64,000 nt of DNA from Devosia sp. Root685 (lineage in GTDB: Bacteria > Pseudomonadota > Alphaproteobacteria > Rhizobiales > Devosiaceae), in assembly GCF_001427875.1 (NCBI RefSeq), contig NZ_LMHK01000004.1, positions 61,903-125,902 of the forward strand, in the 5' to 3' direction. Below the pieces are notes generated by a model. It saw only the letters and a program-made list of their open reading frames with translations. It was not told the origin of the DNA and made no database searches. This document shows, piece after piece, positions 7,653-16,524 of this stretch. Numbering within the stretch: the stretch's first letter is position 1; every line of letters begins with the position of its first letter. The position numbers and the translations under genes are program-made.

Positions 7653-10001
7653 CTAGGCCGCGTTCTGATGGATCTGGTGAACCCTGAGGCCCTGCACGTC
7701 GACGATCAGCGCGACATTGCCATCGCCGAGGATCGTGCCGCCGGCAATGCCATCGACCTGCTCGAAGTTTTCTTCGAGCGATTTGATGACCACCTGCTGC
7801 TGGCCGATGATGTCGTCGACGACCAACGCCACTTTCTGGCTGCCTTCGCTTTCGCAGAGGACCACGAAGCGATCGTCCGGCGCCTTGTTCGAATGCATGC
7901 CGAAGCGCTGGGCCACATCGATGACCTGCACATATTCGCCGCGCACCTGCAGCACCTGGCCGCCGGAGGGCACGCGCTCGAAGATCGCGCCCGAGCACTG
8001 CATGGTTTCAACGATCGAGGAGAGCGGCACGACATAGGGCGACTCGCCGACCTTGACGAGCATGACATCGAGCACCGCCAGGGTCAGCGGCAGGCGCAGC
8101 GTCACGCGCGAGCCCTTGCCCGACCACGAGCGGACATGCACCGAGCCGCCGATCTTCTTGATATTGGAGAGCACCACATCCATGCCGACGCCGCGGCCGG
8201 AAATATCGCTCACCGCATCCGCCGTCGAGAAGCCCGGAGCAAAGATCAACTGATCGATCTGTTCGTCGGTGGGCGTGATATCGGGCGCCACAAGGCCCTT
8301 GTCACGCGCCAGCTGCAACACGCGCTCACGGTTGATGCCATTGCCGTCGTCTTCGACGATGATGAGAATATTGCCGCCGGCCTGTTCGGCCGAAAGGCGA
8401 ATGGTGCCAATGTCCGGCTTGCCGCGCGCCTTGCGCTTTTCCGGATCCTCGATGCCGTGGTCGGCCGAGTTACGGATCATGTGGGTCAGCGGATCGGAAA
8501 GCTGTTCGATGACGGTTTTGTCGATTTCGGTGTTTTCACCGATCGTCTCGAGCTTGATCTTCTTGCCGGTCTTGGTGGCGAGTTCACGCACGAGGCGCGG
8601 CATGCGCGAGAACACCGACTTCACGGGTTGCGCGCGGATGGCCATGACCGAATCCTGCAACCCGCGCGTCGTCTGCGCCAGCACTTCGAGGCCACGCACC
8701 AGTTCGGTGTAACGTGCGCGCAGATTTTCATCCATCTGCTGGGTCAGCATCGATTGGGTGATCACCAGTTCGCTGACCATGTTGACGACGCGATCGACCT
8801 TGTCGAGATCGACGCGGATCGACTGCACGCCAACGCTACGATTGCCGCCTTCTTCGCCACCTTCCCCGCTCGCTGCGGGTTTTGGTGCGACGACGGCCTT
8901 GGGCGCTGCCACCGGCACGGGACGCGGCGGTGCCGAGGCCGAGATTTCATTGGCGAGATCGGCAAAGCTGAGCGCCGGTTCGTCGGCAACAGGCTCTTGG
9001 GCAACAGGCTCCTGGGCGACAGGTTTTTCGGCAACCGGCACAGAAGGCGTATCGACGACCAGGCGCACAGGAGCGGCAGCCACTTCGTCTTCAGTCAGCG
9101 CCATGAGGTTCTCGTCAGCTTTGGCAGGTGGTACGGCCGCAACAGGGGCAGGGATCGGCGCGGCGGCCGGCAACATGGTATGACCGAGCGGCACCACTTC
9201 GATACTGCAATCGCCATCGACGAATTCGAAGACTTCGCGGATCGCGGCTTCACTCAGGTCGGGCGCAAACAGCGAAATTTCCCAGGAGCAATAGACCCCG
9301 AAAGGCTCGAAATCGCTGAGCGCCGGAATGTCGGTGAGAATGGCGCGGACACTGATCTCGCCCAAAGCCGCCAGTTCGCGAAACAGCAGCAGCGGATCAT
9401 TGGCGCGCGAATAAAGCTGGCGATAGGGCGTGAACCGCACTTCCCAATGGCCCGGCTCGAGCGGCATGGGCGGCGCGTCGAACGTATCGGGCTCGGGCGC
9501 AGCCTCTGCCTCGACGGCCTCTTCGTCGCCGACGGAAAGCTCGACGCGCACCGGAGTGAATTCGATATCGAATTCCTCGATGATGTCGCCGCTCCACTCG
9601 TCTTCGTCGCCCCGCTGGCCGCGGGCAATAGCGTCGAAACGCTGCTTTTCTTCCTGGCCATAATCGGCGTCGAGCTCTTCCCCGCTCTGGGCCGCATTGA
9701 TGTGGTCGCCAACGATATCATTGGCGCGAATGCAGAGGTTGACGACGTCGTCGGTCATCTCGACGCGGCCATCGCGCACATAATCGAGCAGCGTCTCATA
9801 GGCATGGGCAAAGCCCACGAGCGCAGAGAAGCCGAAAGCCCCGGCACCGCCCTTGATCGAATGGATGGCGCGGAAAACGGCATTGAGCCGGTCGGCGTCG
9901 CGCTCGCCCCCTTCGATCGCGGCGAACTGTTCTTCGAGCTCGTTCATCAGCTCGGAACATTCGTCGAAATAGGTGGCCTTGAAGTCGTCTAGGTCGCTCA
10001 T
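7653..10001 (-). CDS. cheA: Chemotaxis sensor histidine kinase CheA
   Basis: 782 residues. An N-terminal HPt domain carries the phosphorylated histidine H47 (FRAIHSIKGGAGAFGF). Next come an intermediate region that probably binds CheY/CheB and a Pro/Ala/Glu-rich linker with short repeats (PVAQEPVAQEP) at about 300-390. Then come the dimerisation helices, an ATPase with N-box (HMIRNSADHGIE), G1 (DDGNGIN) and G2 (GRGVGMDVV) motifs, and a C-terminal CheW-like domain. It phosphorylates CheY and CheB in response to receptors. It lies 30 bases after the second cheY. The very long opposite-strand frame here is a codon-bias shadow. Confidence 0.96.
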   Translation of the reverse strand: MSDLDDFKATYFDECSELMNELEEQFAAIEGGERDADRLNAVFRAIHSIKGGAGAFGFSALVGFAHAYETLLDYVRDGRVEMTDDVVNLCIRANDIVGDHINAAQSGEELDADYGQEEKQRFDAIARGQRGDEDEWSGDIIEEFDIEFTPVRVELSVGDEEAVEAEAAPEPDTFDAPPMPLEPGHWEVRFTPYRQLYSRANDPLLLFRELAALGEISVRAILTDIPALSDFEPFGVYCSWEISLFAPDLSEAAIREVFEFVDGDCSIEVVPLGHTMLPAAAPIPAPVAAVPPAKADENLMALTEDEVAAAPVRLVVDTPSVPVAEKPVAQEPVAQEPVADEPALSFADLANEISASAPPRPVPVAAPKAVVAPKPAASGEGGEEGGNRSVGVQSIRVDLDKVDRVVNMVSELVITQSMLTQQMDENLRARYTELVRGLEVLAQTTRGLQDSVMAIRAQPVKSVFSRMPRLVRELATKTGKKIKLETIGENTEIDKTVIEQLSDPLTHMIRNSADHGIEDPEKRKARGKPDIGTIRLSAEQAGGNILIIVEDDGNGINRERVLQLARDKGLVAPDITPTDEQIDQLIFAPGFSTADAVSDISGRGVGMDVVLSNIKKIGGSVHVRSWSGKGSRVTLRLPLTLAVLDVMLVKVGESPYVVPLSSIVETMQCSGAIFERVPSGGQVLQVRGEYVQVIDVAQRFGMHSNKAPDDRFVVLCESEGSQKVALVVDDIIGQQQVVIKSLEENFEQVDGIAGGTILGDGNVALIVDVQGLRVHQIHQNAA

Positions 10002-10031
10002 GGCGCCGGTACCAGCCTTAAGAAGATCGTG

Positions 10032-10397
10032 TTAGTGGACCACGCGATGGATGACGCTGATCAGCTTGTCGGGATCGAAGGGTTTGACGATCCATCCCGT
10101 GCCGCCCGCGGCCTTGCCCTGGTCGCGCTTGTCCTGGCTGGTTTCGGTGGTCAGGATCAGGATGGGCAGGCTCTGGTACTGGCCGCTTGCCCGCACGTTC
10201 TTGATGAATTCGATGCCGTCCATGACGGGCATGTTGATGTCGGTGATGACAACATCGATATCGTGGCTCATCAGCACATCCAGGCCCTGCTTGCCGTCTT
10301 CGGCCTGCAGCACCTCGAAACCGGCATTGCTCAGCGTATGGTGCAACATGGCCAGGATGGTTCTGGAATCATCCACAGTCAGTACGCGCAATGTCAT
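10032..10397 (-). CDS. cheY: Chemotaxis response regulator CheY (second copy)
   Basis: 121-residue single receiver domain. It has acidic residues D9/D10, phospho-acceptor D53 (ITDINMPVMDG), switch threonine T83 (ILTTETS) and lysine K105 (VKPFDP). It is immediately upstream of cheA, and its start overlaps the STAS gene stop by four bases (ATGA). It is clearly diverged from the cheY at 2073, so the pair is not a recent duplication. Division of labour between them (motor binding versus phosphate sink) cannot be read from sequence. Confidence 0.94.
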   Translation of the reverse strand: MTLRVLTVDDSRTILAMLHHTLSNAGFEVLQAEDGKQGLDVLMSHDIDVVITDINMPVMDGIEFIKNVRASGQYQSLPILILTTETSQDKRDQGKAAGGTGWIVKPFDPDKLISVIHRVVH

Positions 10398-10726
10398 GGT
10401 TTCATCATCCCTGAAAATTGTGCGCCAAGGCCCAATCGATCGATCGCGGCCAACATGGCGGCGCTCGGCGCGTCGACAGCAAATTCATTATGGTTACGAC
10501 GGGCCGTTTCAGCAGCGCTGATCAACATCAGCAGCCCATTGGTCGACACGCGCTGCACCGCGCTTGCGACAACGGTTACTGCACCATCTTCGACAGCGTC
10601 GATCAGCTTGTCACGAATCGCGTCCAGCGCGTCGAGGTCAATGACCTCTGGCAAGGCGATTGCGCTTGCTTCCTGATGTGCCATTTTCTGGCGTGCCCCC
10701 GGAGTTCTCTCCGTGGCCATATTCAT
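10394..10726 (-). CDS. STAS-domain protein at head of cheYAW operon
   Basis: 110 residues. The core LPEVIDLDALDAIRDKL and the segment ending RVSTNGLLMLISAAETAR form a STAS domain, with a serine in the position usually phosphorylated in SpoIIAA-like proteins. The C-terminus (AIDRLGLGAQFSGMM) also matches STAS proteins. It probably binds a chemotaxis component as a regulatory or scaffold protein. The start is 10726 or the internal ATG at 10684. It overlaps the following cheY by four bases. Confidence 0.85.
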   Translation of the reverse strand: MNMATERTPGARQKMAHQEASAIALPEVIDLDALDAIRDKLIDAVEDGAVTVVASAVQRVSTNGLLMLISAAETARRNHNEFAVDAPSAAMLAAIDRLGLGAQFSGMMKP

Positions 10727-10729
10727 CTG

Positions 10730-10780
10730 GAACGGTTTAAGAAGTGCTAATCGCCCGGATGCCGGGGCTTAGCACCGTTC
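10730..10780. promoter_or_regulatory. Long nested dyad between STAS gene and SAF oxidoreductase
   Basis: GTGCTAA (10744-10750) pairs with TTAGCAC (10769-10775) around an inner CCCGG/CCGGG stem. An outer GAACGG (10730-10735) can pair with CCGTTC (10775-10780), which shares one base with the TTAGCAC arm. It spans the divergent promoter region of the che operon and the gene at 10848. It could be an operator or an RNA hairpin. Confidence 0.4.
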
Positions 10781-10847
10781 AACGCCCAGCGCGCTTGCCG
10801 AGCCGGGCAAGTGGCTGTAACGAGGCGGCAGTATCAGGACAATCGCC

Positions 10848-12164
10848 ATGACCAGCAAGATCGCTCTGACCGGGCTCGCCCGGGACCTCGCCGCCCGCGC
10901 CGATGCAGGCAGGCCCATTCGCGTCGGCGTCATCGGCTCGGGCGAAATGGGCACTGATCTCGTCACCCAGATGAGCCTGATGAAGGGCGTCGAAATGGCG
11001 GCCATCGCCACCCGCCGCCCCCACACTGCGCTTGCCGCCATGACCATCGCCTATGGCGACGACAGCCATGGCCGCGTGGTCGAGTCTCCTGCCGCCGCAA
11101 CCGCCGCGATCGAACAGGGCAAGATCGCCGTCACCTCCGCTGAAACCCTCGTCACCACACCCAATATCGACGTCGTCATCGACGCGACCGGCAAGCCCGG
11201 CGTTGCCGCCGATTTCTCCCTGACCGCCATGGAGCATGGCAAGCATCTCGTCATGATGAATGTCGAGGCCGACGTCACCATCGGCCCCTATCTGAAAGCC
11301 CAGGCCGATCGCCTCGGCGTCGTCTATTCCGTGGGTGCCGGCGACGAACCCTCCTCCTGCATGGAGCTGATCGAATTCGTCACGGCGCTGGGCCTCGACA
11401 TCGTCGCCGCCGGCAAGGGCAAGAACAATCCGCTCAAGCACGACGCCGTCCCCGACGACTATCGCGAGGAAGCCACCCGCCGGAACATGAACCCGCGCAT
11501 GCTGGTCGAGTTCGTCGATGGCTCCAAAACCGCCGTCGAAATGACCGCCATCGCCAATGCCACGGGCCTGATGCCCGATATTCCGGGCATGCACGGCCCC
11601 AAGGCCGACCGCGACGACATGGCCAAGGTGCTGATTCCCAAGGCCGATGGCGGCATCCTCAACTCATCCGGCGTCGTTGATTTCACCATCGGCAAGGGCG
11701 TCGCCCCCGGCGTTTTCGTCATCGTTAGGGCTGACCACCCGCGCATCATCGAGCGCATGGACGACCTCCATATCGGCCACGGACCCTATTATGCCTTCTT
11801 CCGCCCCTATCACCTGACGAGCCTTGAAGTGCCGCTGACTTGCGCGCGCATCATGCTCACCGGCAAGCCGGACATGGTGCCCCTGCCCCGCCCCGTCGCC
11901 GAAGTCTGCGCCGTCGCCAAGCGCGATCTCTTGCCCGGCGAAGCGCTCGATGCCATTGGCGAAACCTGCTACCGCTCCTATGCCATGACCGCTGCCGACG
12001 CCCGCGCCGCCGGCGCCCTCCCGGTGGGCCTTCTCGAAGGCGGCAAGGTCACGGCCCCCATCGCCAAGGGCGCACTTCTCACCGCAGCCAACAGCCAGCC
12101 CGACACCTCCACCCGGCTTTTCGCCCTGCGCCAGGCGCAGGATAAAATGCTGGGCTATCTCTGA
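10848..12164 (+). CDS. Homoserine-dehydrogenase-like oxidoreductase with C-terminal SAF domain
   Basis: 438 residues. An N-terminal NAD(P)-binding Rossmann fold (IRVGVIGSGEMGTDLV) leads to a dehydrogenase-type core with VVIDATGKPGVAADF. The C-terminal SAF domain runs from about residue 350 (AVAKRDLLPGEALDAIGE to APIAKGALLTAAN). It fits the family of predicted homoserine dehydrogenases with a SAF domain. Relatives act in the breakdown of unusual sugars or acids, but no pathway partner lies here, so the substrate is unknown. It is a single gene divergent from the che operon. Confidence 0.85.
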   Translation: MTSKIALTGLARDLAARADAGRPIRVGVIGSGEMGTDLVTQMSLMKGVEMAAIATRRPHTALAAMTIAYGDDSHGRVVESPAAATAAIEQGKIAVTSAETLVTTPNIDVVIDATGKPGVAADFSLTAMEHGKHLVMMNVEADVTIGPYLKAQADRLGVVYSVGAGDEPSSCMELIEFVTALGLDIVAAGKGKNNPLKHDAVPDDYREEATRRNMNPRMLVEFVDGSKTAVEMTAIANATGLMPDIPGMHGPKADRDDMAKVLIPKADGGILNSSGVVDFTIGKGVAPGVFVIVRADHPRIIERMDDLHIGHGPYYAFFRPYHLTSLEVPLTCARIMLTGKPDMVPLPRPVAEVCAVAKRDLLPGEALDAIGETCYRSYAMTAADARAAGALPVGLLEGGKVTAPIAKGALLTAANSQPDTSTRLFALRQAQDKMLGYL

Positions 12165-12239
12165 ATTTCAACTCTGCGCCACATTCTCGTCGCCCTTAGT
12201 CCTAGAGATGTCCGAGACCTTTTTCTTCGGAGCGCCGAC

Positions 12240-13136
12240 ATGCGATCGCTTGGCCTTTTCGCCCTCGCCTTGTCCCTGCTGCCACTGAACGTGGCCGCGG
12301 CGCCCGCCGCCAAGACGAAAAGCCTTGCCGATTGCGCCGCCCTCGTGGCGTCGATATCAGACATTGTCACGGGTCCGAACAGCGCGGTGGAAGACATCGA
12401 CGGCGGCTGCCGGGCCACCAATATCAGCTACGGCGTCTCCAGCTTCATGAGCTACAGCGTAGATGAAGTGACGCTGCGCAGTCCCGACCTGCTGGCAAAT
12501 TTCCCCGCCGGTGACATCTTTGAAGCTGCCGAGCTGGACCTCAAGGGCGTGCGTTTCAAACCCCTGACCCATTCGCCGCTACAGGATTATATCCTCGCCC
12601 TCAACACGGTCGGCATGGACCTGCGCCTCGCCTATACGACGGATCCCGAAGCGCTGACCAGCCAGGCCGAATTTGAGTTCAGCGCGGAACGGCTTGGACG
12701 GTTTGCGATCAAAGCTTCCCTCTCCAATTTCGACAATACCGATGTCGATATCAACGACATCACCGAAGTCTCGGGCACGCTCAACCAGCTCGATTTCACG
12801 CTCGAAGACCGCGGCCTCTTCGCCGCCATCTTTGCCCCCGCCGTTCTCAACATGCTTTTCCCGCCGGACGAAGATCCGACCGGTGCGATCATGGTCATGC
12901 AGGAAACGGTCGTGGCGACGCTGGCCGGCCTGCCCGAAGGCACCCTTTCGCCCGGCTCGCTCGTTGCCCTTGGCACCCTGATCCGTGCCTTCCCCAAGCC
13001 CGAAGGCGATTGGCACCTCAATTTTGTGAGCGAGAGAGGCATCTCGCTCGACGACTTGAACGCGGACAACCCGGCCGCCATCGCCGCCATTCTCGCAGAC
13101 GCGAAAATCACCGCGACGGGTGGGCCCGCCCAATAG
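12240..13136 (+). CDS. Secreted hypothetical protein
   Basis: 298 residues with a clear signal peptide (MRSLGLFALALSLLPLNVAAA), then a soluble periplasmic domain. No family is recognised. The mature part is rich in Asp and Asn and contains regular hydrophobic/polar alternation suggesting beta sheet (for example YSVDEVTLRSPDLLANF). It lies 75 bases after the SAF oxidoreductase and is convergent with the MDR gene six bases beyond its stop. Function unknown. Confidence 0.8.
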   Translation: MRSLGLFALALSLLPLNVAAAPAAKTKSLADCAALVASISDIVTGPNSAVEDIDGGCRATNISYGVSSFMSYSVDEVTLRSPDLLANFPAGDIFEAAELDLKGVRFKPLTHSPLQDYILALNTVGMDLRLAYTTDPEALTSQAEFEFSAERLGRFAIKASLSNFDNTDVDINDITEVSGTLNQLDFTLEDRGLFAAIFAPAVLNMLFPPDEDPTGAIMVMQETVVATLAGLPEGTLSPGSLVALGTLIRAFPKPEGDWHLNFVSERGISLDDLNADNPAAIAAILADAKITATGGPAQ

Positions 13137-13142
13137 AGCGGC

Positions 13143-14114
13143 CTAATTGCCGCGAATGGCGATCTTGCCCTTGCGACCCGGTTCGCCACTGGCGCGCACT
13201 GCCTCGGCCACTTCGCTGATCGGATAGGCCGCCTCGATTTCGAGCACCAACTTGCCGGCCGCGGCATCCCGCACCAGTTCACCCAGCAGTTCGCCGATGC
13301 GCTCGGGCTTCACCGGCGGCTTGGAGCCCCAGAACCCCTTTACCGAAATATTGCGGAACAGCAGTTCCCCCGCCGAAATTTTCAGCGGCCGCCCGGTCAT
13401 GGCGCCAAAGCTGATCAGCTGGGCGCCATCGGCCAGAATGCTCGAGAGCTGCGTTGCCCCCTCGCCGCCAAGCGATTCAATGCCGCGAATGATCGGCGCC
13501 CCGCCCGTGATCGACTTGACCTTGTCCTGCCAGCCCGCGCTCTCGGTCGCCACCACTTGCCTGAAACCAAGCGCCGCCATTTCATCGACGGCCGCATCGC
13601 GCCGCACAAGGCCCAGCACCTTTACGCCCTTTTCCGCCGCATATTGTGTAAGAAGCTTGCCCACCGCGCCATTGGCGGCATTGATCGCAATCCAGTCGCC
13701 GGAATTGACCTCCAGCGTATCGAGCAGCATCTTGGATGAAAGCGGCATGGAGACGAGCTGACAGGCCGTTTCGTCACTGACGCTATCGGGAACCGGCACG
13801 AGCCGCGCCGCAGCACCGATATAATATTCGGCCCAGGTCTTTTCCCCGCCGCCGGCAACGCGCTGGCCAAGCTTGAGATGGGTGACGCCTTCGCCCAGCG
13901 CTTCCACGACGCCGACGGCCTCGGTCCCCGGCACAGCCGGCAGTTCGGGCTTGAAACCATATTGCCCGGCAATGGTCATCAGGTCATGATTGTGAACCGG
14001 CGAGAGCACCATCTTGATCAGCACCTGCCCCGCGCCTGGCTGTGGCCGATCGACGTCATCGGTTCGCAGGACTTTTTCCGGCGTGCCGAATTCGGAATAG
14101 ATCGCGGTTTTCAT
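13143..14114 (-). CDS. Quinone-reductase-like MDR oxidoreductase
   Basis: 323 residues of the medium-chain dehydrogenase family without the structural zinc cysteines, closest in style to quinone oxidoreductases and 2-enoyl reductases. Examples are SPVHNHDLMTIAGQYG, AVPGTEAVGVVEALGEG, and the nucleotide motif NAANGAVGKLLTQYA followed by VLGLVRR. It probably uses NADPH to reduce a quinone or an activated alkene. The frame is open to 14171, but the start is the ATG at 14114 after an AAAGGAG ribosome site. It is divergent from the siderophore reductase at 14234. Confidence 0.85.
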   Translation of the reverse strand: MKTAIYSEFGTPEKVLRTDDVDRPQPGAGQVLIKMVLSPVHNHDLMTIAGQYGFKPELPAVPGTEAVGVVEALGEGVTHLKLGQRVAGGGEKTWAEYYIGAAARLVPVPDSVSDETACQLVSMPLSSKMLLDTLEVNSGDWIAINAANGAVGKLLTQYAAEKGVKVLGLVRRDAAVDEMAALGFRQVVATESAGWQDKVKSITGGAPIIRGIESLGGEGATQLSSILADGAQLISFGAMTGRPLKISAGELLFRNISVKGFWGSKPPVKPERIGELLGELVRDAAAGKLVLEIEAAYPISEVAEAVRASGEPGRKGKIAIRGN

Positions 14115-14207
14115 GGCCGGCTCCTTTGGATTGATCTGCGGCTGAGATAAGCCTCTCCCGATGGTGTTCAACCCCGGCTTGCCTTCGACCGATGCATGAA
14201 ATAAATG

Positions 14208-14224
14208 CTGACTAAGTTATTCAG
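14208..14224. promoter_or_regulatory. 17-base palindrome just upstream of the siderophore reductase
   Basis: CTGACTAAGTTATTCAG is symmetric at 14 of 17 positions (CTGAnTAAnTTAnTCAG). It ends nine bases before the ATG at 14234, so a bound repressor would block transcription or translation. The target gene suggests an iron-responsive repressor. The spacing does not fit the RirA-type TGA-N11-TCA box I remember. Confidence 0.5.
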
Positions 14225-14233
14225 GATTAAATC

Positions 14234-15043
14234 ATGTCGACCGAAGCCTTCGATCCCCGCGCCCCGCAGCGCGTTCGTCACGACACGAAACTGCGTCTTC
14301 TTACGGTCACCGCGGTCACCGACATCACCCCGCTCATGCGCCGGGTCCGCCTCACCGGCGACATGGAGGGCTTTGTTTCCCCCGGCCATGCCGACCACAT
14401 CAAGGCTTTCTTCTTTCCCGAAGGCGTGACGCCGCTGCTGCCGGCGATCGGTCCCAATGGCGTCGAATTCGAGCCCGGCACCCGCCCCGAAATGCGCGAC
14501 TATACCCCGCGGTACTGGAACGCCGCCCAAGGCTGGATCGAACTCGATTTCGTGCTGCACGGCGATGGCCCCGCCTCAAGCTGGGCCGCTGCCGCAGCCG
14601 CCGGCAAGACCCTCGTCATCGGCGGCCCCCGCGGCTCCATGGTCGTCCCCACCACCTATGATTGGTACCTGCTTGTGGGCGACGAAACCGCCCTGCCCGC
14701 CATCGGCCGCCGCATCGAGGAATTGCCCAAGGGCGCCGTCGTCGTTGCAGTGATCGAAGTCGATAGCGCTGCCGAAGAGCAGCGCTTTGAAACCAAGGCC
14801 GACCTCGACCTCATCTATGTCCACCGCAATGGCGCGCCCGCCGGCAGCACGACGCTGTTGCTCGACACGCTCAAAACGCTCGACCTGCCCAGGGGCGATG
14901 CCTATGCCTATGTCGCGAGCGAAAGCGGCACGAGCAAAGCGGTCCGCCAGCATCTCACCGAAGAGCGCGGCTTCAAGTCCGAATGGGTAAAGGCGGCCGG
15001 CTATTGGCTGCTCGGCACCGCCGACGCGCACGAGCCGCATTGA
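14234..15043 (+). CDS. Siderophore-interacting ferric reductase
   Basis: 269 residues of the SIP/ViuB family. An N-terminal FAD-binding barrel (RRVRLTGDMEGF, RDYTPRYWN) is followed by the NAD(P)-binding part (GPRGSMVVPTTYDWYLLVGD, YVASESGTSKAVRQHL). It reduces ferric siderophores in the cytoplasm to release iron. No siderophore uptake or synthesis genes adjoin it. A palindrome lies directly upstream (14208-14224), consistent with iron control. A strong hairpin follows the stop. Confidence 0.92.
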   Translation: MSTEAFDPRAPQRVRHDTKLRLLTVTAVTDITPLMRRVRLTGDMEGFVSPGHADHIKAFFFPEGVTPLLPAIGPNGVEFEPGTRPEMRDYTPRYWNAAQGWIELDFVLHGDGPASSWAAAAAAGKTLVIGGPRGSMVVPTTYDWYLLVGDETALPAIGRRIEELPKGAVVVAVIEVDSAAEEQRFETKADLDLIYVHRNGAPAGSTTLLLDTLKTLDLPRGDAYAYVASESGTSKAVRQHLTEERGFKSEWVKAAGYWLLGTADAHEPH

Positions 15044-15044
15044 G

Positions 15045-15077
15045 CCACTTGCCGGCCCGTCAAGGGCCGGCAAGTGG
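15045..15077. terminator. Strong 14-bp inverted repeat between convergent genes
   Basis: CCACTTGCCGGCCC (15045-15058) and its exact complement (15064-15077) surround a five-base loop between the convergent genes at 14234 and 15081. There is no clear T tract on either strand, so it is a bidirectional terminator-like hairpin rather than a textbook one. It ends only three bases before the last base of the stop codon of the minus-strand gene. Confidence 0.6.
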
Positions 15078-15080
15078 CAA

Positions 15081-15572
15081 TTACTTGGCTTTCGTCTTGC
15101 CCGCTACCGGCGCATTGGCCCCGGCCTGCAACCCATCCATCAGAGCGCGCCATTCTTCATAGGCGGCTTCCTGGTCCGGCAGCGCCTCGCGCGAGCCACC
15201 GCGCTCGACCAGTTCGCTCAGCACCCGTTCCACATCCGGGCCCTGGCGATCACAAACGCCTGCTTCATCAAGCGCATCGAAGGCAGGCTTATAGAAAAGC
15301 GTATCGTAATCGTCGGTCGTCAGGTTGAGCTGGCCATAGGCGAGGAGATCAGCGGAATCAGTCAGCAGCGACCATTCTTCGTCGGTCACTTCATAGCCCG
15401 TGCAATTGCTCGAGATGACATTGGCCAGAACCACCCGTCCAAGAAATTCCTCGGCCGGATAGCCTTCATAAGTGCTGAGATCGGGCAGCTGTACGTAGAT
15501 TTTGCCATCGGCCAGCGCCTGTTGCGCTCCCATTGCGAGAAGAAGGCCGGCCACGAGCACTTTCTTTAACAT
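15081..15572 (-). CDS. Secreted hypothetical protein
   Basis: 163 residues with a signal peptide (MLKKVLVAGLLLAMGAQQALA). The mature domain is acidic and carries two cysteines (SSNCTGYEV and AGVCDRQG) that could form a disulfide. The tail is Ala/Lys-rich (PVAGKTKAK). No family is recognised. It is a stand-alone gene convergent with the siderophore reductase. Confidence 0.78.
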   Translation of the reverse strand: MLKKVLVAGLLLAMGAQQALADGKIYVQLPDLSTYEGYPAEEFLGRVVLANVISSNCTGYEVTDEEWSLLTDSADLLAYGQLNLTTDDYDTLFYKPAFDALDEAGVCDRQGPDVERVLSELVERGGSREALPDQEAAYEEWRALMDGLQAGANAPVAGKTKAK

Positions 15573-15639
15573 TACGCTTTCCCTGCTGTTCGTTTGCTCA
15601 AAAGGTACTGAGCTTCATGGAGAAATAACGGCAGCGTGA

Positions 15640-16524
15640 TCATTTTGGCTGGCCACCCACGAATTGGACTGCGCGCGCGCCATTTTCGATACCACGCTCA
15701 AGGCACTCTTCTACGGGCAGCCCCGCTGTCAGACCCGCAATGAAGCCCGCTGCAAAGGCATCCCCTGCACCTGTTGAATCGACTACGTTTACGATTGGGG
15801 CGGGCCGGCTGACGGCAATGCCGTCCTTGCCCCCTAAAGCCGCCCCGAACCGGCCGCGCTTGATCACGACCTGCTTGAACTGCGTCCCGAGAAAGCGCAT
15901 CTGCGCGTCGAAATCGGCCGTGCCCGCCAGCATTTCCGCTTCGCTCTCATTGGCAAAGAGCCAGTCGGCTTCCCCGACCCAGGCAAGGAAGGTGCGCGGC
16001 CCCACCTCTTCGAGAAACCCGATCGAGGCGGGATCAATGGCAATCGGAATTTTGCGCTCGCGCGCCCGGCCGAGCAGCGATTGCACCGCGGCCCGCGGCC
16101 CCGGCGCGAAGAAACTATAGCCCGAGATCAGCACCAGCCCGGTTCCCTCAAGCAGGCTGTCGGGCAGATCTTCGGCAGAGAGGTTGAGATTGGCCCCGCG
16201 ATCCGTGAGAAAACTACGCTCCCCGCTGGGATCGAGCAGCGTTACCAGGACGCCCGACCCCAATACCGGATCGCCCGCCAGCATCGGCGTCACGCCGCGC
16301 AGGCGAAAATGCCCCTCATGGCTGGCCTTGTCGACCATGCCGACGCGCGCCGCAAACACCACATCGGCCCCGGCTGCACCGAGCCACACGGCCTGATTGG
16401 CGCCTGAACCACCCGGCCGGCTTTCGATCGCCGCCCGCCGGTCAGAGCCGAACACGATCGGCCCCTCGGGCTTGACGATGACGTCGGTCATCACGTCGCC
16501 GACGACGAGGACTTTTTTGCTCAT
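15640..16524 (-). CDS. psuK: PfkB-family kinase, probably pseudouridine kinase
   Basis: 294 residues. The PfkB signatures are present: RPGGSGANQAVWLGAAGADV near the N-terminus and DSTGAGDAFAAGF with the catalytic Asp near residue 250. By itself the fold only says sugar or nucleoside kinase. The overlap of its start with the stop of the pseudouridine-5'-phosphate glycosidase gene (ATGA) makes pseudouridine the most likely substrate. The two enzymes convert pseudouridine to its 5'-phosphate and then to uracil plus ribose-5-phosphate. Confidence 0.85.
   Translation of the reverse strand: MSKKVLVVGDVMTDVIVKPEGPIVFGSDRRAAIESRPGGSGANQAVWLGAAGADVVFAARVGMVDKASHEGHFRLRGVTPMLAGDPVLGSGVLVTLLDPSGERSFLTDRGANLNLSAEDLPDSLLEGTGLVLISGYSFFAPGPRAAVQSLLGRARERKIPIAIDPASIGFLEEVGPRTFLAWVGEADWLFANESEAEMLAGTADFDAQMRFLGTQFKQVVIKRGRFGAALGGKDGIAVSRPAPIVNVVDSTGAGDAFAAGFIAGLTAGLPVEECLERGIENGARAVQFVGGQPK

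Noticed and set aside
7542..9992. 816-residue open frame on the plus strand opposite cheA
   Set aside because: It is the antisense of a clear CheA with full domain structure. Its composition (His/Asp/Arg/Gly-rich) is the usual codon-bias shadow in high-GC genomes.
14208..14224. RirA or Fur box before the siderophore reductase
   Set aside because: The palindrome spacing (TGA-N9-TCA) does not match the TGA-N11-TCA box I know, nor the Fur or Irr consensus. It is kept only as an unnamed candidate operator.
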